The translations under genes were made by a program, and so were the position numbers. This document shows positions 37,186 through 51,532 of a DNA stretch of 64,000 nucleotides, piece after piece (position 1 is the stretch's first letter; the number at the start of each line of letters is the position of its first letter). Origin of the DNA: Sitta carolinensis (Eukaryota; Chordata; Aves; Passeriformes; Sittidae); assembly GCA_032173965.1 (NCBI GenBank), contig JAVUNC010000006.1:33823870-33887869 (forward strand). Direction: 5' to 3'. A model generated the notes under the pieces. It did not search any database, was not told the origin of the DNA, and saw nothing but the letters and a program-made list of their open reading frames with translations.

Positions 37186-40100
37186 GATTAAAAATTGTAT
37201 AGTTGGAAGGTATAATGCGTGTTGAAGCCACTGGCAGTTTGGTCTTTTATTTTAATAGGGATGAGGGTTTATATCCTTTGTTCTTAAATTTGCCTGAAAC
37301 AAGGTCTTTGCTTTGCTTTTTTCCTTACTGGCTTATTGGCTCTCTAGCATTGCTAGAACAGGAAAGATAACCTTTACTTTATCTGTTTGAGAACTGAAAG
37401 TGCTCAGTGCTATTTGGGAGAAGGTGTTTACAAAGATTATAGTGTAAGCAATTAGGAGCAGAGTAGCAATGTGAGGTCTTCATTAAAGTGGAGTATTAAA
37501 TGGGAGAATACAGACTTAGAAAGTTACTACAACAGATTGCATGACTCAATCAGAAAACTGACTCTTTTTCCTAGTAAGCTTTGTGAATTAGTAGAGACTC
37601 TGCTCTTTCTTCCTTGTACTCAGCTTGAAGGAAGCCCTGGTGCTCTCAGCAATGAAACACTGAGTTTAGCAGCTTCCGTTCCTTAATGGTTTAAAGGTTT
37701 TCTCTCTGCTGCTACAACATCCCAGGATGCTGTGGTTCAGCATTCTGTCCTTTATTGTAAAAACAAAAAAGCTGGAGACTGACTCCAGGGTTTAGTGAGC
37801 CAAGCTGAAGGCAGAAAGCCAATGAGTTTTATGAGCAGTCGACTTGGAGGAGATAAATGGAGAGGAAATGGGTAGAGAAATATCAGAAACAAGAATTTGT
37901 TTCCTGAGTGTATCATGGCTCATCAAGTACCACAGTCTTAGAGGGGGAAATAGAGATGATCAGGAAGGAAGAATGATAATTTATAATCGTGGGACTAAAA
38001 GTGCTTCTGTTCCAGATGATGGAAATAAAACATAGGAAACATGCAGGCTCTGGTGGACCAGAGAGCAGTCGAGGGGCAGGCAGGGTCTTGCACTGAAGAT
38101 GTCCAACTCTTAGAACACTGGCAGCTTTCCCAGTGCTTAAAATCCCCTTTCCTCCTTTTTGTGCCTCGATGTTATGGTTTCTTCATGCCCAGTTAAGGAG
38201 TCCCCTCTCCTTGCCACATCACCTCCTGAGTGGAAGTGCACCATGTTAGACACCAGTTTGTCACTTCTGGCCTGTGCTCCCACGGCCCCCACATACCAAC
38301 CTGATTTAACCCTAATTTAGAAACATCAAAACCCAGAGGAGTTCCATAACAAAACACTGTGTTAAAAGAGTAAAGCTTGAGTGCTTGATTTTAGCAAGGT
38401 CCAGCAAATACTCATAAAACAATATTACACTTTCTATATAAACATTCTGTGCCTTAAAAAAAAAAGCGGAAAGTCTGGAAACAAAGGAATTCAGCCACTT
38501 CTCAACCGCCATAACATCTTTCATCACTCACTATCACTCCAGCCAACTTAAACTTTGCCAAAATATATGCCAATCTCAAAATAATAAATTACTAGCAGTT
38601 TATAACATCTAAACTCTCTGTTTCCTAGTCAGGGGTCTGTTTTCAATAGACCCTTGCAGACTCGAATATTACAGCAATTCTCACCAAATAAAAAAAGAGA
38701 ACTTACGCATGTCAAGTTTTTATAGCATGAAAGTTAAAAATGTACACTTGCAACTGCTGCATATATTCACGCTCTTCTTTGAGGCCAGGACTCCTCAAAA
38801 GCAGACAGAATTCCAGCTCTGCTCAGGAAATTATTTTTTATTCTAACTGATGATTTTCTTTGTTTTTTCAAACATTAAGAGTTTTGCCATATGGTTAATG
38901 GCCAGTATTCTGACCAGCACCAACAGAGGGCACAGACCCTGGTCTGGATGCGTGTGGCTTCCCTCTTGCTCTGCTTGCTCAGACTGGCAGAGCTGTTTCC
39001 TTGCCAAGCAAGGAAGGGACAACTCTTTGCCTCTCCTGCCTGTCAGCTGTCATGTCTGTTTGAATGTAGGTCCTCAGCAGAAAAGCTGCCCTCCACTATG
39101 TGTTTGTACAGCACCTATTGCCAGTGCAATAACTGGAATAAAGGCAAAAGAAAGCAGTAATCTTTGATGCTGACCACAACAATTGGGAAGGAGAAGCTAT
39201 TCTGATAAATTAACAAATTGATTCATGCTAGTTGGGTCAGGTGCCAGAGGGAGTAGAATGGGTCCTATCATCTAGTTTATTTGACTTTGAGATATTTTCA
39301 GGGAATTGACTTTTTTTTGATACAGATAACAAAATGTTATTTCACCCAAGAGTTTACTGATGCATTTCAATGAAAAGATAACAAGTGTCCTTAAGAATCT
39401 TCCCTGTGTATGTGTAAAGCACCACCATGTATCTGTATACAAGACAATTTACAGAAACTACAAAAATGGTAGTGTGGCTCTGCATTTGGAAGTCAAAGAG
39501 CTGTAAGACAACAGGGCACAAGCAAATTCTGTTTCCTCATCTGACACATGTGCAGACAAGTGATTTACATCCGTTACATTTTGTTGTTTTAAGTCTTTGA
39601 AACAATTTTGAATAGCTCAACCCCCAAAGCAAGTGCCATGCATGAAGACTGAAGCTGATGGCCATAACTAGACTTCTGGAGATTCTGCAGAAAGCCTGCC
39701 TCAGAAAGGTGACATATGCTGAAGGGTCAGTGCCACAGGGAGTGCAATGATCCAGATTTATTTGTGTGGGGATGTCAGTGATAGCTGATTGCTACCTGCA
39801 CCTGCCCTATTCTGTGCCTGTTTCAGTAATTCTTAACTGTGCGCATCAGCTGTGGAAATCTCACCTATTCTCATTTTTAGCTCAAACTTCTGAGATCCCT
39901 CTAGTGGTTTGCAAACTGATACCCCTTGGTAACTCAACTAATACTGATGAATCCACACGAGGAAGAGTTTGGGTACAATTTTTACACCAGGAAGTAAATA
40001 ATGATGCAGTAACCTCAGCGTAAAAATTGAGGAATATATCTGAGTAGCAAAGGGATGTATAGGAAACACTACAGCAATCAAGAACTCCTGAAATCTTCAG

Positions 40101-42542
40101 TCTCTTTCTCTTCTTTTTTTCATATCCCAGAGGTCACTCATTCTCCCTTTGTGGTTTGTCCTGGACAAATGATCTCATTATAGTCATGCACTGCAAGCAC
40201 ATGCTGAGTGAATTCCACTTCCTCTCTGGCACTACTTAACACTTGCTTTTTGGAGATCAGTTGTAGGCTATTTGTCTTTTCTAGGGCCTGACTGACCTCA
40301 ATGGCTCTTCTCATATCCAAGTGAAATCCATTATTTTCTCATCATGTTCTTCTGCATCCTCCACCTGTGCAAGATTTTCATGTGTTCCATGCAGGCACTG
40401 CCATCTAAGCACTCTGACAGCAAAGTATTAGCTGCGAATGGCTGAAGTGATTGCCCAGCCTGCTGGTAGAGCCTGGCTTCATGAATATGATTTTAAAAAC
40501 CCCACAACCCCTTAGTTTTGAAGGTAAAAGATGCTCTTCTAGGTCCTGATTTTCTCTGGAAATGGCATCTGTTACCGTTATTGTGTTGGCTTGATAGTCT
40601 CAAGGCTTTTTAAGAAGTCTGATAAGGACGTGCTTATGCAATACATCCTTAGGCTTTACAAACTTTGGATGAGTTTTTTCCAATTTGCACACAGAGTACG
40701 TGGCTCAAGTCAGAGAGAGTTCAATGTGATCATCACTATGCTAAAGTCAGTGATCACTAAACACCTCACCTCAGGTCTAGATTTAGCCCAGTTTTATTTT
40801 AAGTCTCAAATCTCAGTGTCAGTGGTAAAAATGTAAGCAGATACGTATTATTTTTAGAGTAGAGTTGAAAGCTTCTTTCCTGTAAATAAATAATAGTATG
40901 ATTGCAGTATCTGCTTCTTTGTGGGCACTATCTTTGGGTTCTTTGACATCTCCTGAGATAACCTTTAACATTTCAGAATTTCTTCTGGTATTTCAAGACA
41001 TCCATTGATGTATTTCCATGAATGATTCCTCACTCCTGCTCTTCAAAGGCCAGCCCAGGCAATAGATTCTGTTTTGTTAAAACATGAAGCTACACCCAAG
41101 CCTCTGCATAGTCACATCATTCACCAGAATTGTTCCTCTCTGTAACCCATGAGGGATTATGTTGACTTCCTTGATATTCTGCAGTGTTCCGTGAATGTGT
41201 TTGTCCAGACTGGGACCTTAGTCTGGAGATTGTTCATCAGCACCTTTGTGCACATGTTCTCTAACTAACATGTGAAACCACAGCTACAAAGGTTAGTTTT
41301 CAACAAAAATCTTCAAAGCATGGTGTTTCTTGGCTGCCTACACATAATGCAAACACGGTTCAAAAATCCAGGATTAGAGTTCCCCAGTCTTCATGAGAAA
41401 TTCCTGGTTTTCAGAAATATTTTAGTCAATAACAATAAACTTGCTTTGTAGTTTCTGTGAAATGCAAACAAAAAAGGAAGAAGGACTGCCAAGATTACAC
41501 AGAATTGTTATTAAAATCAGTATCCCCAGGAATACTGGAATATAATTCATAATTTAAAAATATTCCTTTGGACCTTGACATCTGATGCCATTCAAGTAGG
41601 GCAGGGGGACAGAAAAACTGATTGCTTCCAAAACAGCAGCTGCTTGACAGAGATCCCTGGGCTCCTGCAGTGACCAGAAACACCTGCTAGCCCAAGTCTA
41701 CACACCAGGTCAGTGAGGAAGAAACAAAGCTCATAGAGACATAGAGCTGAAGTAGAGGTAATTTCACTAACTTCTGAATGATATCAAGTGGAGATTTACA
41801 TCATAATGTCTCTAAAATTTCACACTGCATTTATCCATCTGTATAAATGGAAAATTTAAAATTACCAAAATGAACCAAGCTGTAATCTACCACACACATA
41901 CTACATGAAGCTTTAGTGTATCCCTCTGCCTTTCCTCAGCGTTGTGCTTACTTGGAATTACCCAGTCTGATTTGGTGCAAGTTAACAATGGTGTAAGTGA
42001 CAGCATTTGGTTCAGAGCAGTGTAGTCATACCCATGGATGCAGTAGAATTACAGAGGGATACAATTACAGTTGAACCATATAGTTAATAAAACTTAATTA
42101 ATAAGTTTTAATAAAAGAGAGCTTGCTCATTAGTTAAACTTCAGTGCTTTGGTCATGATGTCATTGACATGGAAAAAATATTCAACCAGAAACACAAAAT
42201 GTTAAAAAAGGAGATTATCTCCTTAGAAAGATAAGTGCCTCTGTAGCCTATAAATAGCTCTGAAATTAAGACGTCCCAGACAACATCTGTTAAAGGAAGA
42301 ATTCACTCCTTGACCTCTAGCATCCTTGTCTCCCACAGCAGGATAAGCACAGTTGATCCTTATCAGGATACAGCCGCAATGGCTGTTTGATGGTGGAGCC
42401 AAGAAAGAGGCAGGCATGGCCAGAAGATAATGTAAAAGAATGCTCTCGGCCTGCAGGATCTCTGAGACAGATCTCTCTTGCTGTATGAAGCCTTTCAGCT
42501 CTGTTTGGAAAATGCTAACAGTCTCTTCAATAAAAAGGGAGA

Positions 42543-42564
42543 GGGGTGGGGGTGAGGGGCGGGG
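42543..42564 (+). other. G-quadruplex motif
   Basis: Four runs of at least four G separated by loops of 1, 3 and 1 bases (GGGG-T-GGGGG-TGA-GGGG-C-GGGG). This fits the strictest G4 pattern and the short loops predict a stable parallel fold. It lies in intergenic DNA with no known promoter nearby. Confidence 0.85.
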
Positions 42565-45500
42565 AGAGGATGGCAGCATTCATGTGTTTGAATGCAGAAT
42601 CAGTTGTCAAAAAAATGATGCCCTGGTTAATCTGTCACCTAATGAGATGTACTGGTTACCAGAAACCTCTAAGTACAATTTTAGGCATAGCACATTTAGT
42701 ACCACCTTATACCAAGAGTTTATCATGCCACTAGTACAGGTGGAAGGAGGAGGACTCACTGCCCAGCTCAAAGGATGCTCCTTAATGTTGCTGCTTAAAC
42801 AGTCATTTCCCTAACTCTTATTTCCAGCCTGTCTGGATTAATAAACATATTTTGAAGTCTTCTTTTCTTTATTTTTCTTTTTAAAGAATAATTTTGTACT
42901 GTAATTTTAAAAGGATAATTTCAGTGTCCCTCATCCAGTCATTTAGCCTATAACCATTACTTCATTTCTAGCAGAAAATGAGCTTTTAAGTCTTGCTTTG
43001 TTCTAGAGCTCATGAACAATTCACATTGAATACACCAATAACGACTATTTTAAAGTAGGGTTTTTTTTAATAAATATGTTGCTAACAAAAATTATAATTG
43101 AATTCTAGCTTATTTTGATCATTAAGTGGTTTAGTGGTGTTCATACAAGATCACTGCAAGTATGCATGACAGAATTATGTAACCTGTTTGGAGACCAAGA
43201 TGAATGAGGGTCAGTGATACTGGTACACCTACTTGTCATAAACACTAGTAACATGCAGGCAGTAGTACAGAAAACTTCAAAGCAAAATACAATTAATTTT
43301 CCAGAGGCTAATTTTCTTTCACAGTTTTTATGTTGTACAGTGGCCCATACTTGGAGGTACCTGTGTGTATTTTACCTTCATTTCCTGGTGGGTTTATGTG
43401 TGATAAGGCTCAAATCAGCATTTTGTGTAAAATTTTATCTGTACTAGGAGCTTGACATATCTGAGGCATTTCTTTCCCCTGCAATTTCACTGAAGGATGG
43501 AGCAGGTCACTGCTTCTGAGGGTGGGGATGGCTCTCTTGCCCAGTTCCCCCTCAAGCACAGCCATGATTTATCCAGCACATTTGGAGGGTGTAAGGGAGG
43601 CTGTACAGACTGCATGCCTTGGAAGTGTTTTCAAAGAATCCCAGGAGACAAACGCTCCTCCCAAGCCTGACATGGTGCCATACCCCTCCCCCAGTTGTCC
43701 TGGGTCTTTGGAGCCAGTGAAGGCAGGATTTGTACAGCGACTCGAAAGCTGTGGCCAGAATTTGGCTTCCAACAGGCAGAATAAATTTGTCTCTATAACA
43801 AGTAGTGTTAATATAAGATAATTTAGACTGAACTGGCTTCCTCATATATAAATCATTAACCAGTAGCTAGTTCTCACTCCCACCTGCTCTACACATCTTA
43901 TGATTTCAGTACAACAAAGGCTTTTCCACCCACATGATACTCAATGACCCATGCCTAATGAGGTTTGAGTTTGTTGGTTGGGCTTGTGTTTTGCAGGTGG
44001 AATGTTCTTATTTCAGCAATTTGCAAGGACAGCCAAGACTCACTCTGGTTTGCTTTGTGGCAAGTGAAGGAACTTAAGTCACACAATTGCTCTCTCACAT
44101 TCTTATCACTCAAATAATCCGCTGCAAAGTGAGGTAGGTAATACGCCATTCACTGGGCTTGTGATGATTTACAAGCCACTCAGAAAGCTGATATGCACTC
44201 GAAGTGCTGCCTCTCATTTCCAGTATCACGAGGACACGTCATTTCCCTTCACTACACTGCAAACACATTAATCCTGAATCACATGCTCAAGAAAAATTAC
44301 ACTGAAAAGAGAACACATGCAAACTGAAAGAGGAGAGGCCAAGAGGAGAGGCAGGAATGCTGAGCTGCAAAATTTCTCTTCAAGAGAAGAAAACAACTCT
44401 CTAGAACTACTCAAAATGAGAAAGTAGGTGTGACCCTTGATCAAAGACTTATGGTTCTACAGTCCACTCTGGGGTGCCCTGGTTGAAGTGGCCTAATGAG
44501 CGAAGGCAACAAGGGGCTGGCTTTCCACTGAATGTGGGAGAGAATAGACACTTCACAAAACACAGATGCTCTGACTTTGCAGTTGATATACAGCTGAAGT
44601 AGCCCAATACATGGTTTCCACACCTGAGTCACTTTATCCTTCTTTCTCTAGTTGTTTAAAATTTGCCTTTTAGGTTGTTATTACACATGCTGCCGTGTCT
44701 GTCTGACATGGGGTTGCACGTAGGACTGAATAGTGTGATCCCCTTCCCTTTATTGCTCTTTCCACTATGCAAGACCAAGTTGTTCTGACAGTGTCCTCCC
44801 AGCCAAGGGAGCAGAGCTCTGTGGATAAGGAAATGGTCTTTCCAAAACTGACTCATGAATGTGGACAAACCTGAAGTAGGTTGTACTTAATCTTCCGTCA
44901 GTGCTATCCAGCCAGTTGGTAAAGGACACTGCACTGCTGGAGAGATGGCGTTTTGCTGGGCTATAAAACTGACACCCTGCAGGGATTTAACCTCCTGCTG
45001 CACTTCCTTAAGGGTAAGCTATGAATTGTATTTCCTTGAGAAGTCCCATGGGCTGTATTCTGTGTAGCAGAACTCCTGCTTTCTCCTCCCTCTCTGTTTT
45101 TGGTGGCACCAGTTCCCCCTTAGGCCTGCGAGTACTGCTGAATGTTGTTAAACTGTCCTCAGTGTCAGCATACACATAGCCAAATCAGTGATGGAAAAAA
45201 TGAGCCTACGTGTTTTTTCCAGGAAGTCAGACAGCAGTTCCCTGTCTCATACAGGTGAACACTTTCTCACGCCAGTAACTCATTAGGACAGCAAGTGTGA
45301 TCTCAGCTCTTTCACAATGATGTTTATAGTCTGTGCCACTGTTTGTAAGGACTGTTCTGAATGGCAGCTGCTTGCTGATCATTAACAGCACTTGGCACTC
45401 CCATTCTTTCTTTCTCTAGCCTGTTTTATTCCTCCTTTCTTGGGCTCTGGCACCGTTCAGTCACCATACCATTCCAAAATCATCATCAAGGCCTCCTAAA

Positions 45501-45893
45501 ATCCAGTACTGAAACACATCCTGCATCTGCCTGCTGATGAAAATCCTTGTAACTCATGGGATTACCAGGTCAGTTTAGGCAAAGCAACAGAACAGCTTTG
45601 GCTGAAAAGTTTTGTTCAGGTTTTCTAAGATCTTGAAGAACTAATTTAATAAATCCTTGTTTGCTTGTATGACTGCAATTTCCATCTTCTACCACACTTT
45701 TCATAATCTCACTTGGATACAAACGCACCTGGTTTTAATGTGGAGTTAAATCCTTGAGCTGCAGTGAAATTATTAACTCTAGCTTTGAATTCCTTGCTAT
45801 ATAATTTTTATAGAACTAAGAGTAGAAGCAATAGTGACAACTGAAAATCTTGAGGCAAGTGGGTACTTGCTCACCATGGAAAACCAGCCTTAG

Positions 45894-45895
<2 letters not shown>

Positions 45896-45924
<29 letters not shown>
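45896..45924. repeat. (AT)n microsatellite
   Basis: 29 bases of alternating AT, perfect, in intergenic DNA. It produces a Tyr-Ile run in a spurious ORF. Confidence 0.95.
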
Positions 45925-45930
<6 letters not shown>

Positions 45931-48900
45931 TGGGCTTGGGAAGTACGGGTAAATAGTGTGGCAAAGATACTCTGTCCCACAAACAAATATTTGTACCTAC
46001 AGTTACTGGTGCTGACTCAGGATGCTTGCAAAAATAACCTTTCAAGAAAATACTTCCAAGAATAAATAACCTAGTTTTCAGCTGTTAAACTTCCTGGTAA
46101 AACACTGGTTTGTGACACCTGCACCCATCAACTCAGATGTATTATTGAGTTGTATCAAGATGTAACCCATTTCAGTCTGTTTGGAAGAGCAGTCTCTCAA
46201 GGGCTGTGTATTTTCTCTTCTCTGAATATTTTTGTATGTAAGCAAACAGAGGTTAAACATGCAAATCCCGGCTTTGCAGTGAGAGTGCATCCTTACTCCT
46301 GCCCTACAACCCCTAGTGATATCGGCAAGGTTTGCAGCTGTAGCACATTTACCTCCCAGTGATTCTGGGTGCAGGGCTGAGGAGCAGCCAGTGCTGCTAC
46401 CGGTCCTGCACAGGGAAGGCTGGGAACACGGGCAGCAGGTTAGTTTTCCCTTGTTTCCTGTACCTTAATAGTCCTATATTCTAGTGTGTTTGCCTGGGAA
46501 TAAAGCGAAACAACCTGCAGCTGGGTTGAAGTTAAAATTAAGGTAGAGCGGGCTTCTTGAAAACTTGAAACTTCTGTTTCTAGTTATGTCATTTCTTAAA
46601 TGACTTTAAGTACCTTGCCTTTCCCAGAGGGATGTACCCAAGGCTCCAGTTTGGAGGTCAGTGTGTGGTCTCCTTTTGGACCAAGCAATTTTTGATGGAA
46701 AAACAAGCATTCCAGCTTCTGTGAGCAACTAGTCACTGGCCTCCATGGATCTTCTTTCCAGCCCACTCACTTCGATGGGGCCAAGAGGCTTTAAACTGTA
46801 GTGATTTCTGTAAAGGCTTTTTGTCATCACCCCTTTTCAGCAAGGTGAATGAGGTTTGCTTTCACCTGAAACAGAAGACCAAAAAAAATTTTTTTACAAC
46901 TGAAAACAGTAATTTATGTTTCTACTTTTGGGCCTTTTTCTAGACTCAGTTCATTTCAGAAAGGCTCTTCTGTGTGCTGCCCTTGTTCTGTGCATGGGTG
47001 ACACCTGGCTGGCCTCTTGTTCCTGGGGATAGGAACATCTGCTCGTCCTTGGGCAGACCTGTGTCTGCTTTTGGGAGACAGGCTAGCCCTGAGGCTCTGA
47101 GCAGACTCTAGAGAGATGATGGTGTGAAAATACAAGGCAGGGCATCAGCACTTGGCCCTGAGGTCCCAACAAGAGTGAGGGGAGGAAAGGGCCCAGGCAG
47201 GTGTTTGCCCTTTGGACAGGCAGGGACCGAGGCCTGGAGCAGGCTGGGAGGACAGGGCAAGCTGCCTCCTATCCCCTCTACATATTGCAAGAGACATTTC
47301 TGGGCAGTATCACAAGCAAGTGGGGCTGTAACAGTGTTTGAGGAGACACCCCAGAAGTACCCCATGAGGTGGCATGATCCCTGCCTAGAGGGAGAGGATA
47401 TCCTTGGGAGACTGGGCTTCACAAAGAGCCCAGGGAGCATTCCCCAGGTAGGGAAAGGGGCCTATGGAGTTTCCACTGGCATGGATAAGAGAGGGGAGAG
47501 AGGATAAAGTGTAGGAGTGACAGTGTCCAGCTCCCCCCAGCCCCAGGAAGGTGTCTGCTGCCTTGGGTGGGGTTGCTGCCCTGCTCACTGGCTGGGGGGC
47601 ACAGGGGGGCTGGGTTTCCCCAACTACCGAGGCTCCCTGCCAATTCCCTCCTCACTCCCTTCATAGAGCAGGAACCTATGAAAACACAGACATATATTTA
47701 ATCCATTGCCTGCATCTGGACTTTTGCCTTCAGCCCATTTCTAACTGCGGTGTTTAAGCCCCACAGATTTTCACTGCTAACTGGTCATAGCTATCATTCC
47801 TTGATGTGCTTTTACATCAGATGAACTGAAATAGTTCTGTAAGATCTAATATGTCTCTGGCTTGTAAAATACCATAATTTCTTACTAGGTTACACTAATA
47901 TTTTGTAATTCATTCTTAATATTATTCTTCAATAAAGCTCTGCACAAACAGTCTATCCCACAGGAGGAACTTTTGCCAGTTCCCAGATGTCAAGCACATT
48001 TTCTTCAAATACAGGAGTTCATGACCTTTTATGTTTACTAATGTGACACCATGGAAATTATTTATAATAAATAAGCATATTTCAGAGTCAGGTGTTCCAT
48101 GGGCCCTTTTTCAGTGATACAACAGCCTTTCCTGAAACAGGTATTTCCTGTTTTGTTGTAGGGTTTTCTTTCCCCTAACAATGAAGGTTTGGGAACAGTT
48201 TGAAACCCTGTTATTGAACCATGTCCAACTACTGCACTGAAAGGTAGACACTTTTAAGATAACTCATCTTTCATACCTTTCCTGAAATCAGAAGCAGATA
48301 AGGTTCTAACTTTCTCTTTAATCCTGAACCTTGAAAAATGCAATTTTTAAACTGCAGACTGTATGAATGAATTGTCTTACAGCATCAAATCAAAGAAGAA
48401 ACTACTGGAATTGTTTGGGTTTAGAAGATGTATTTGATATGCCAACTGTTTTTTTAGGTAGCAAGCGCATTTTAAAGCTGGGCTAGAACCACCTACCCAC
48501 AATCTTCCAGGTATAAGACCTCTAGAAAATATCTGAAGGTGTCAATATGCTGATAACATTTAGTCTTACCTTTTTTCAGTCGATGTGCCAATGTCCTCCC
48601 AAACCTGTGCCAGACTAAGAGCATCTAGCTCTTAATGAAGTCAGGCAAGAAAAGGATACAATTAGAAAACACTGCAAGGAGCGTGTCTTGGCTGTGTTAC
48701 ATCTTTTCTCAATTTCTCAACACATAAAGGTTTATAATGCCTCCTGAGTTTATTGGATTCATCACCTTGGATTCCTAGACACTAGCAGCAGCAACAAATG
48801 TCTCCTGAGGAGGAACTAGAACCATTTGCTCCTGCACCCACAGTTACTCCTGTTCATCGCTCTGGGCTGAAGCTGATGGCCTGTCCAGAGCAGTACTCTT

Positions 48901-50401
48901 GTGCCTCAGTGATTATCCACCCTGGAACCTTTCCTTGCTGTTGGACAGCTTGGGGCTGGCAGACATTGACAATGTTAAAGGCCACTGTGTAGTGCAGAAG
49001 CAACTGCTGCAGCTTACACAGATGTGGGACTGGCTGTGGAGAGACAGGACCAAAGTGTTCTGGTGCATGAAGGATGAGCCCTCCTTGTATTTATTATCAG
49101 AATGTATTAATAATCATGTGTGTGTGCAATGAGATAAAGAGAGTGTCTAATTTGATCAGCAGAGTATCTCCATGTAATTGTTTGTCTAGGCATTGTAGCA
49201 ACATTTTCAAATGGCACTGGACATTGTGTAATAAAGCTGTCCTTCTGCAGATCTATGGGAGGAGGCAGCTGTCTGCAGTCTCAGATGGTGGACAGAATTA
49301 CAGCAGGTAACGTCAAGAAAGTGTGATGTTAAACATGTATTTGATAAAAGAAGAAAATAAAAAACAATAGTCACAGAGTGAGTTATAGCAGCTTTCTATA
49401 ATGAAGTGTGTGAACCCCACCCAGCATCTGTGGCAGAGGAGGGAAGGTGTCAGCTAAACCCAAAGGTTATGATGAGAATGGAAAAAAAACAGGCTCCAGC
49501 TGAGAGCAAGACAAGGAGGATAAGGAAACAGTTTCATGTTTCTCCCAAAAAAACCTCAGGGACAAAGATTACTGCTGCAAAAACTTTAATGGTAGTAAAA
49601 TCCTCTGGCTGCAGAAGTTGTTTGTAACAAAGGTGTATTAACTGCTTAGAGACTTCAGTTGAAAAGTACTCTGCTATTTCACTGAAATCTAAGTTGTGAT
49701 CCATTTTTTCTCTCAAAAAGTCTCTGCTCCAGAAAACATAATTTAGTGGTTACACACGGAGTTTGGCTATGAGACTTTGTAGGCTGTGTGCTGGACTTGT
49801 CCTGATAACGCCCTGCTTTTAGGTCCTGATGGCTGAGCTCATCACTTGGCTATTGCAATATACATGGGAACTCTGATCATAAGTACATCACTTGATGTTA
49901 GTTTCTGAAACTAAAATATTTCATAAGTAGTAGTCTTAAATGCTTGGTTGCTTTCTCTGAAAGATTCTAGGCTGGCAGAGAGCTGGGAAAGATATTTGGA
50001 ATCATCAGCTTCTTAATTTCATGTAATTCTTCATAAACTAGGCAAGAACATCTAAGCAATTATGTTTTCCACTTTTATGATTAAAATATTTCTGTGTGTG
50101 CTCTGTGCAAACATTGTTCAACCTCTGAACCTCTTGATTTTTAACATGGAAGTTGGCATGTCAGTAAGCATGCCCAGGTGGTGGGATCAGGTTTTTGATG
50201 CAAAGGATCACAAGGGGGAATTCAGTCTCGATCTATACAAAGCTGCAGCCTCCATCAGCATTCTGGCTGAAAGCTTTGTTCACTAAAGCATTTGCACAGA
50301 GTGAAGAAAAAGGGTCTTAATCTGTTTGAAAGTGTTTGCAGATGTAAATAATTACTCAAGATTCGTGTCAGTATTTATACATGTGAGTTTTATTATTTCA
50401 G

Positions 50402-50434
50402 GTCCAGTTCCTAAACGTTTGAGGCGCAGAGATG
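50402..50434 (+). other. Exon-like micro-island, unknown
   Basis: 33 bases stand between a good acceptor (tttattatttcag) and donor g|gtaata. In phase 1 they read PVPKRLRRRD, a basic, NLS-like peptide, and end in phase 1. They could be joined in frame to the island at 54081. I do not recognise the gene. Micro-exons of this size occur by chance, so this is only a candidate. Confidence 0.15.
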
Positions 50435-51407
50435 GTAATATAGACTCCTGCCTGTAGCTACTTTCTTTAGTCTTCTGGCTACTCTTCTTTCAACAAGAAA
50501 AACACTGGGAAGTTGTAATCCAATAGTATAAACAGGCTCAGCAACAAGTGAAAAAGTCTGCTGTGCAGAGGTTCAAAACAGATGAGACAGGCCTCGCTGG
50601 GGAATATGAGAGGTGAAGCGTAGCCCAGACTAATAAATTCTCCTCTCTTGGCCCTGCATGGGTCTGCTCAAGTATTTCAGCCCTGCATTTCTGGAGCTGA
50701 GAGTGCTGTGGTTTGGCAGAGCCAACAAAAAACAGCCCGTTTATTAGCTTGGTCTTAGTACTGGGGTTGCCTGGAGTGGAGGCAGCATAGGAGCAAGGGC
50801 AGCTGCAGAGAGCCAGGAATTAGTGAGGCTGAGTGGTTGCAATGACAGTCTGGAATGGTCACCAGAGGAGAGGGAGGCTGACAGCAGGAGTCACTGAGGC
50901 AGGGGAACATCACCCGCTTTCTCAAGATAAGGCAGATCATGGAGCACTCTGGGGATGCCAGGAGGCTGGCAGGGAAGGAAGATCATATTTGCATCTGACA
51001 AAGAGGTCTGAGGAGCAAAGAAAAGAGGTAAATTCTGCTGTTCTTCAGACTAGATTTGTTTGGAACAAAAATCTTTTAAGGAATGGGGGAGGTCTGTCTC
51101 CCAACCCAGCTAAAAACATCACAGGACAATAATGCTCTCCCCATCCACACAAGATCAGGTTGCCCTCACCACACATAACTGAACTTTGTGCTTATTGAAA
51201 CAAACTTCTCAGTTTTCAAGCAGCTGAAAAGAAGACTGAAAAGTGTCCCAAACCATCAAAAGAGCCACAGAGATGTTTTAATAGGCCCCCTCAAATTGCA
51301 GGGCACAGTCTTGCCTCAATGAAGAAGGAAGGTCATATTGCAAACTCCCTTTTTTCCTTTAACTGCCTCATCAAAAATACTGATTTTAACGTCTTTTCCT
51401 TCATCAG

Positions 51408-51532
51408 AGAGGCAACCTGCAGTCTCAATGGACGGCTGCTGCTGCACTGCAACTCCAGCAACTGGAGAGCCATTCAGGCAGCACTGGAAGTCGCTAAGAA
51501 CCCGGAAAACCCTTGAGCATGACAATGCCGAG
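51408..51532 (+). other. Exon-like island, unknown
   Basis: 125 bases between acceptor ttccttcatcag and donor gag|gtaact, more GC- and CpG-rich than the flanks. One frame stays open throughout and contains ATG in a fair start context (caATGG) followed by MDGCCCTATPATGEPF. Another frame runs in from the intron side and ends at a TGA inside the island. No family recognised. It could be a non-coding RNA exon, an unknown coding exon, or chance. Confidence 0.2.

Noticed and set aside
45850..46065. Open frame with a Tyr-Ile repeat
   Set aside because: It is produced by the AT microsatellite at 45896-45924.
47108..47757. Several overlapping frames on both strands in a GC-richer block, up to 127 codons
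   Set aside because: They overlap each other, show no domain or splice pattern, and are explained by fewer stops in GC-rich DNA.
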